From NCBI GenBank assembly GCA_903835325.1, contig CAILMU010000041.1:1-23062 (forward strand): a stretch of DNA of 23,062 nt, written 5' to 3'. The notes beneath the pieces are model-generated. The model made no database searches. It was not told the DNA's origin and saw only the letters and a list, made by a program, of their open reading frames with translations. A program made the translations under genes and the position numbers. This document shows, piece after piece, positions 21,093 to 23,062 of this stretch (position 1 is the first letter of the stretch; each line of letters opens with the position of its first letter). The stretch is from an uncultured Microcaldota archaeon (GTDB lineage: Archaea > Micrarchaeota > Micrarchaeia > Anstonellales > Bilamarchaeaceae).

Positions 21093-22310
21093 ATGGGAAA
21101 GAGTGGAAGGTTGGAGTTGTACGACTACCCGCGCAGGCTCGAGCTTTGTCTGGAGCATTTGCGGAAGGAGAAGGGAATAGGTGAAGAAAATATCCGGGAG
21201 ATAGAGACCTTCTCGAAAATCAGGTTGGCGAAGGGTTCGGGTTATGGCAGGGTAGCCAAAGTCGTCTATTGCATCCGGTTTCTTGCGAGATGGCTGGGAA
21301 AACCTTTCAGGGAAGCAACGAAAGACGACCTTATCGCCCTTGTTGGTGAGCTGGAGACGAAAAATTATGCCGAATATACGAAGTATGACTTCAAAATCGT
21401 CTTGAAGATGTTCTATAAATGGCTTAAGGGAAACGACGAGATTTTCCCGCCGGAAATAAGCTGGCTGAAGCCAAGGCTCAAGAACGAGGCCCATAAGCTA
21501 CCCGAGGAATTGCTGACAGAAGACGACGTTTTGAAGATAGCCAGCGCCGCCAATACGATACGCGATAAGGCCTTCATAATGGCGTTATATGAGTCCGGCT
21601 GCCGTATCGGTGAGATTCTAAGCCTTAGGCTAAAGAACGTCCAATTTGACCAATACGGGGCGATTCTAAGGGTTACTGGCAAGACCAGCGATAGGAGGGT
21701 TAGAATTGTTAGCGCTGCGCCGGTTCTGGCGGCCTGGCTCGATATCCACCCGGGAAGGAACGAGCCAGAGGCCGCCTTATGGCCTCAGACGGCTACAAAC
21801 TATTCTGACCCTAACAAATACCTCCGTCATTCCTCGGTTCAGGTTCTGATTAAGCGGCTGGCTAAGAAGGCGGGGATAAAGAAACGAATCCACGCCCATC
21901 TTTTCCGGCATAGCAGGGCTACTATTCTGGCGAATAAACTCACAGAGTCCCAGATGAAGGAGTTTTTCGGATGGACCCAAGGCTCCGACATGGCGGCCAC
22001 CTACGTTCATTTATCGGGCCGGGATGTGGATTCTGCGCTTTTGCAGACGTATGCGCTCAAGGAACGGCCTGAAGAAAAGGCCGCTAAAATCAACATCAAG
22101 GCATGCCCCAGATGCAAAGAGAAGAATTCGGTCGCCCAATCGTTTTGCGGTCGTTGCGGCAATCCGCTTGATGAAAGGCAGCTCATTGAAGACCCGAACA
22201 AGAAGCCGAACGAGCTGATGAACGCCCTTGTGGAAAACCCCGAAGTCCGGGATTATCTGGTCAAGAAAATCATCGAGTTAGGGCTTGAGAAAAAGCTAGA
22301 GGCGATTTGA
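21093..22310 (+). CDS. Tyrosine recombinase (integrase) with C-terminal zinc ribbon
   Basis: A 405-aa protein. Residues about 10-130 are the SAM-like core-binding domain. The catalytic domain has Arg171 (ALYESGCRIGEILSL), Lys197 (VTGKTSDRRVRIV), His269 and Arg272 (HAHLFRHSRA), Trp294 (GWTQGSDM, in the His/Trp position) and the nucleophile Tyr304 (ATYVHLS). All catalytic positions are present, so it should be active. A zinc ribbon follows (Cys338, Cys341, Cys352, Cys355), then a short helical tail. Integrases with such C-terminal ribbons are common on archaeal mobile elements; Xer-type chromosome resolution enzymes usually lack them. Its TGA overlaps the next ATG by one base (TGATG). Confidence 0.94.
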   Translation: MGKSGRLELYDYPRRLELCLEHLRKEKGIGEENIREIETFSKIRLAKGSGYGRVAKVVYCIRFLARWLGKPFREATKDDLIALVGELETKNYAEYTKYDFKIVLKMFYKWLKGNDEIFPPEISWLKPRLKNEAHKLPEELLTEDDVLKIASAANTIRDKAFIMALYESGCRIGEILSLRLKNVQFDQYGAILRVTGKTSDRRVRIVSAAPVLAAWLDIHPGRNEPEAALWPQTATNYSDPNKYLRHSSVQVLIKRLAKKAGIKKRIHAHLFRHSRATILANKLTESQMKEFFGWTQGSDMAATYVHLSGRDVDSALLQTYALKERPEEKAAKINIKACPRCKEKNSVAQSFCGRCGNPLDERQLIEDPNKKPNELMNALVENPEVRDYLVKKIIELGLEKKLEAI

Positions 22311-22714
22311 TGGATTACAAAGAGATTTTGCAGGAAATCTATAACCGGATTTTCATCCGCGATCCTATGCGGATTGAGAAGGCGAAACTACTGCTTGAGT
22401 TCGAGGAGAACTACCGGAAAAGGCAGGAGCTTATTGAGAAGCTCGAAGCTGATGCCGGACGGCTGGAGAGCTTTGCTCGCTCAATCCGAAGCTCGGTTAG
22501 CGGCTGCGGCTTTGAGAAACGGGAGGAAGAGCGCGGAGCAGCGTATTACTTCACGAAATTCGACGCCATGAAGATGGACGACTACCAGACAATAAGGAAA
22601 AACGCCGTAGAATCCGAACTTTTGGGCTTCAAGGTATTCGTGCTGCGGCAGAAACTGAAGCTGCTCGGCGTGGATTCCAGTATAGGGGATTGGGAGGTCG
22701 GTATCATTGAATAA
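22310..22714 (+). CDS. Coiled-coil-rich protein of unknown function
   Basis: A 134-aa protein from the ATG at 22310, sharing its first base with the recombinase stop (TGATG coupling). Residues about 10-65 are strongly helical and charged (EKAKLLLEFEENYRKRQELIEKL). The middle holds one Cys and an AAYYFTKFD stretch, and a second helical block closes the protein. I recognise no domain. Tight coupling to the recombinase suggests a role in the same element, such as an excision or control partner, but this is inference. Confidence 0.72.
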   Translation: MDYKEILQEIYNRIFIRDPMRIEKAKLLLEFEENYRKRQELIEKLEADAGRLESFARSIRSSVSGCGFEKREEERGAAYYFTKFDAMKMDDYQTIRKNAVESELLGFKVFVLRQKLKLLGVDSSIGDWEVGIIE

Positions 22715-23062
22715 GCGGTTTCAGATATGGCTGGAGCATCACATTGATGGCATTGTCTCAAATTACGAGAGAAACAAGCAGAAGATAGCTAAAGCCATAG
22801 AAGAAGCGAAGGCTCGGAAGGATGACGGCCTGATTCTCGTTCTCAGCACCGAACAGTTGAGGATTGAGGAGGAACAAAGAGAACAAATCAGGGAAGAGCG
22901 CGCAAGGCTCGATAAATTTCTTGAGCTTCTTCGTGATAGCAGCAAGAAGCCAACGGATGCTGAAAAAGAAGCGTTTGACGTTAGTACGAATTTCTATCTG
23001 AAAATACAGCAAGCGGAGGAAAAAGAACGGCGCATGATAGAGGCTCATAAACGACAAGTTGA
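22707..23062 (+). CDS. Coiled-coil protein, partial, runs off the window end
   Basis: An open frame of 118 codons from the TTG at 22707 to the window end. The TTG overlaps the preceding stop (TTGAATAA) and has GGAGGT 9 nt upstream (22692-22697), a strong SD, so the TTG start is credible. The protein is almost all Glu/Lys/Arg-rich helix (EEEQREQIREERARLDKFLELL) with the N-terminus NKRFQIWLEHHIDG. It forms one coupled operon with the recombinase and the previous gene. Its function is unknown. Confidence 0.72.
   Translation, partial: MNKRFQIWLEHHIDGIVSNYERNKQKIAKAIEEAKARKDDGLILVLSTEQLRIEEEQREQIREERARLDKFLELLRDSSKKPTDAEKEAFDVSTNFYLKIQQAEEKERRMIEAHKRQV

Noticed and set aside
1..23062. CRISPR array
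   Set aside because: No regularly spaced repeats of 20-40 bp and no cas genes are seen.

Overview
The window is archaeal chromosome. It opens with the 5' half of an archaeal 16S rRNA on the minus strand. Many protein genes have a TATA-like element centred about 25-30 bp before the ATG, the pattern of leaderless archaeal mRNAs. Gene content (a bacterial-type sigma factor, many small zinc-finger proteins, a BofA-like membrane protein, a ClpX-like ATPase) suggests a DPANN-type lineage, but the lineage is inferred, not proven.

Layout. 1-726: 16S rRNA (minus) with tandem promoters. 1057-3490: a membrane-anchored winged-helix protein, a full sigma-70-family factor with an extra C-terminal helix-turn-helix, and a convergent BofA-like membrane protein overlapping the sigma gene's end. 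3610-9726: a mixed housekeeping stretch: glutaredoxin, DEAD-box RNA helicase, CDP-alcohol phosphatidyltransferase, a DipZ-like thioredoxin broken by a frameshift in a G6 run, a small orphan ORF, tRNA-dihydrouridine synthase, a 46-aa CxxC-x17-CxxC protein and an M20/M42-like peptidase. 9869-12819: a PurD-like ATP-grasp enzyme and a ClpX-like AAA+ ATPase with a novel N-terminal half. 12940-16020 (minus): a zinc-finger protein, a DUF2797 protein and an SF2 DExH helicase with an N-terminal QLDLF peptide. 16081-19862: an ABC-2 exporter pair, a tandem pair of SPFH proteins and a cold-shock protein.

19863 onward looks accessory. A structured intergenic region and an AT-richer methyltransferase gene lead to a tyrosine recombinase with a C-terminal zinc ribbon. 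The recombinase is translationally coupled to two coiled-coil-rich unknown proteins, the last cut by the window edge. This is probably one end of an integrated element.

The most interesting part is 1057-3490. A bacterial-style sigma factor lies in an archaeon whose other genes use TATA promoters, next to a membrane-bound HTH protein and a relative of BofA, which in Bacillus controls sigma-K processing. Sigma factors in uncultivated archaea have been reported from single-cell genomes, but their function is unknown. The altered region 2.4 and second C-terminal HTH here make this one unusual.
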